From Prorocentrum cordatum (lineage: Eukaryota; Sar; Dinophyceae; Prorocentrales; Prorocentraceae), in NCBI GenBank assembly GCA_963575745.1, contig CAUYUJ010020682.1:297501-361500 (forward strand): a stretch of 64,000 nucleotides of DNA. Direction: 5' to 3'. How positions within the stretch are numbered: the first letter of the stretch is position 1; the number at the start of each line of letters is the position of its first letter. Shown piece by piece: positions 63,859 to 64,000 of the stretch. Both the position numbers and the translations under genes were made by a program. The notes under the pieces were generated by a model that saw nothing but the letters and a program-made list of their open reading frames with translations, was not told the origin of the DNA and did not search any database.

Positions 63859-64000
63859 TATTTGTTTCGCCAAAGGAGGCGACGGAAAAGGAGGAGGAAG
63901 AGGAGGATGAGGAGGACCAGCAGCGGCAGAGACGATGTTAGCGGGAGCTGCAGCAGCGCCAGGATGACCCGAGGAATAAGAGTTGTGAACATGTGGGCGG

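Overview
This is nuclear DNA of a eukaryote, almost certainly a dinoflagellate; the genus cannot be fixed from the window. Three things support this. An intact intronless aldehyde dehydrogenase gene carries, 51 nt before its ATG, what looks like a tandem relic of the dinoflagellate trans-spliced leader. A ribose-5-phosphate isomerase gene is split by a 3.6 kb intron that appears to use a GA donor with an AG acceptor, a non-canonical type known from dinoflagellates. The rest is GC-rich, gene-poor DNA full of simple repeats, minisatellites, tandem arrays and decayed retroelements. No prokaryotic signals, rRNA, convincing tRNA or CRISPR were found.

Layout. 0-5.5 kb: unique GC-rich DNA with small inverted-repeat (foldback) elements and AGG arrays. 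5.57-9.54 kb: four-copy tandem array (about 1.05 kb unit) with internal 81-bp repeats. 9.5-17 kb: several foldback families, short tandem arrays and a 21-bp array. 17-20 kb: degenerate CCAAGAGG-type DNA, a long CA tract and a 62-bp-unit array. 20.04-22.73 kb (minus): decayed LINE-like retrotransposon with AP endonuclease and reverse transcriptase remains. 22.9-32 kb: more 62-bp repeats, foldbacks and large AGG/TCC arrays. 32.65-36.04 kb: three 750-bp repeats, a CGACCCACC minisatellite and a 102/86-bp higher-order repeat. 36-40.8 kb: repeats and foldbacks. 40.83-44.65 kb: two ribose-5-phosphate isomerase exons whose intron holds a TAG tract and a 427-bp satellite. 45.5-50.9 kb (plus): DIRS-like retroelement in the order ORF1, RT, RNase H, tyrosine recombinase, with frameshifts, RT box YVGD and the recombinase tyrosine replaced by Cys. 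51-55.7 kb: repeats. 56.17-57.75 kb: spliced-leader relic plus complete ALDH gene (500 aa). 58.66-60.8 kb: degenerate 5-bp TATGN DNA. 61-64 kb: more foldback and dispersed repeats.

Only ALDH looks like a complete host gene. The isomerase exons are well conserved, but the following exon (expected to encode AIDGADEVD) was not found in the remaining 19 kb, so that gene either has another huge intron containing the DIRS-like element and ALDH, or is broken. Both host genes and the DIRS-like element lie on the plus strand, compatible with unidirectional dinoflagellate gene order. A recurrent theme is at least eight families of about 100-220 bp elements with inverted ends (MITE/foldback-like), several with perfect 13-16 bp terminal inverted repeats, plus several dispersed repeats without visible inverted ends.
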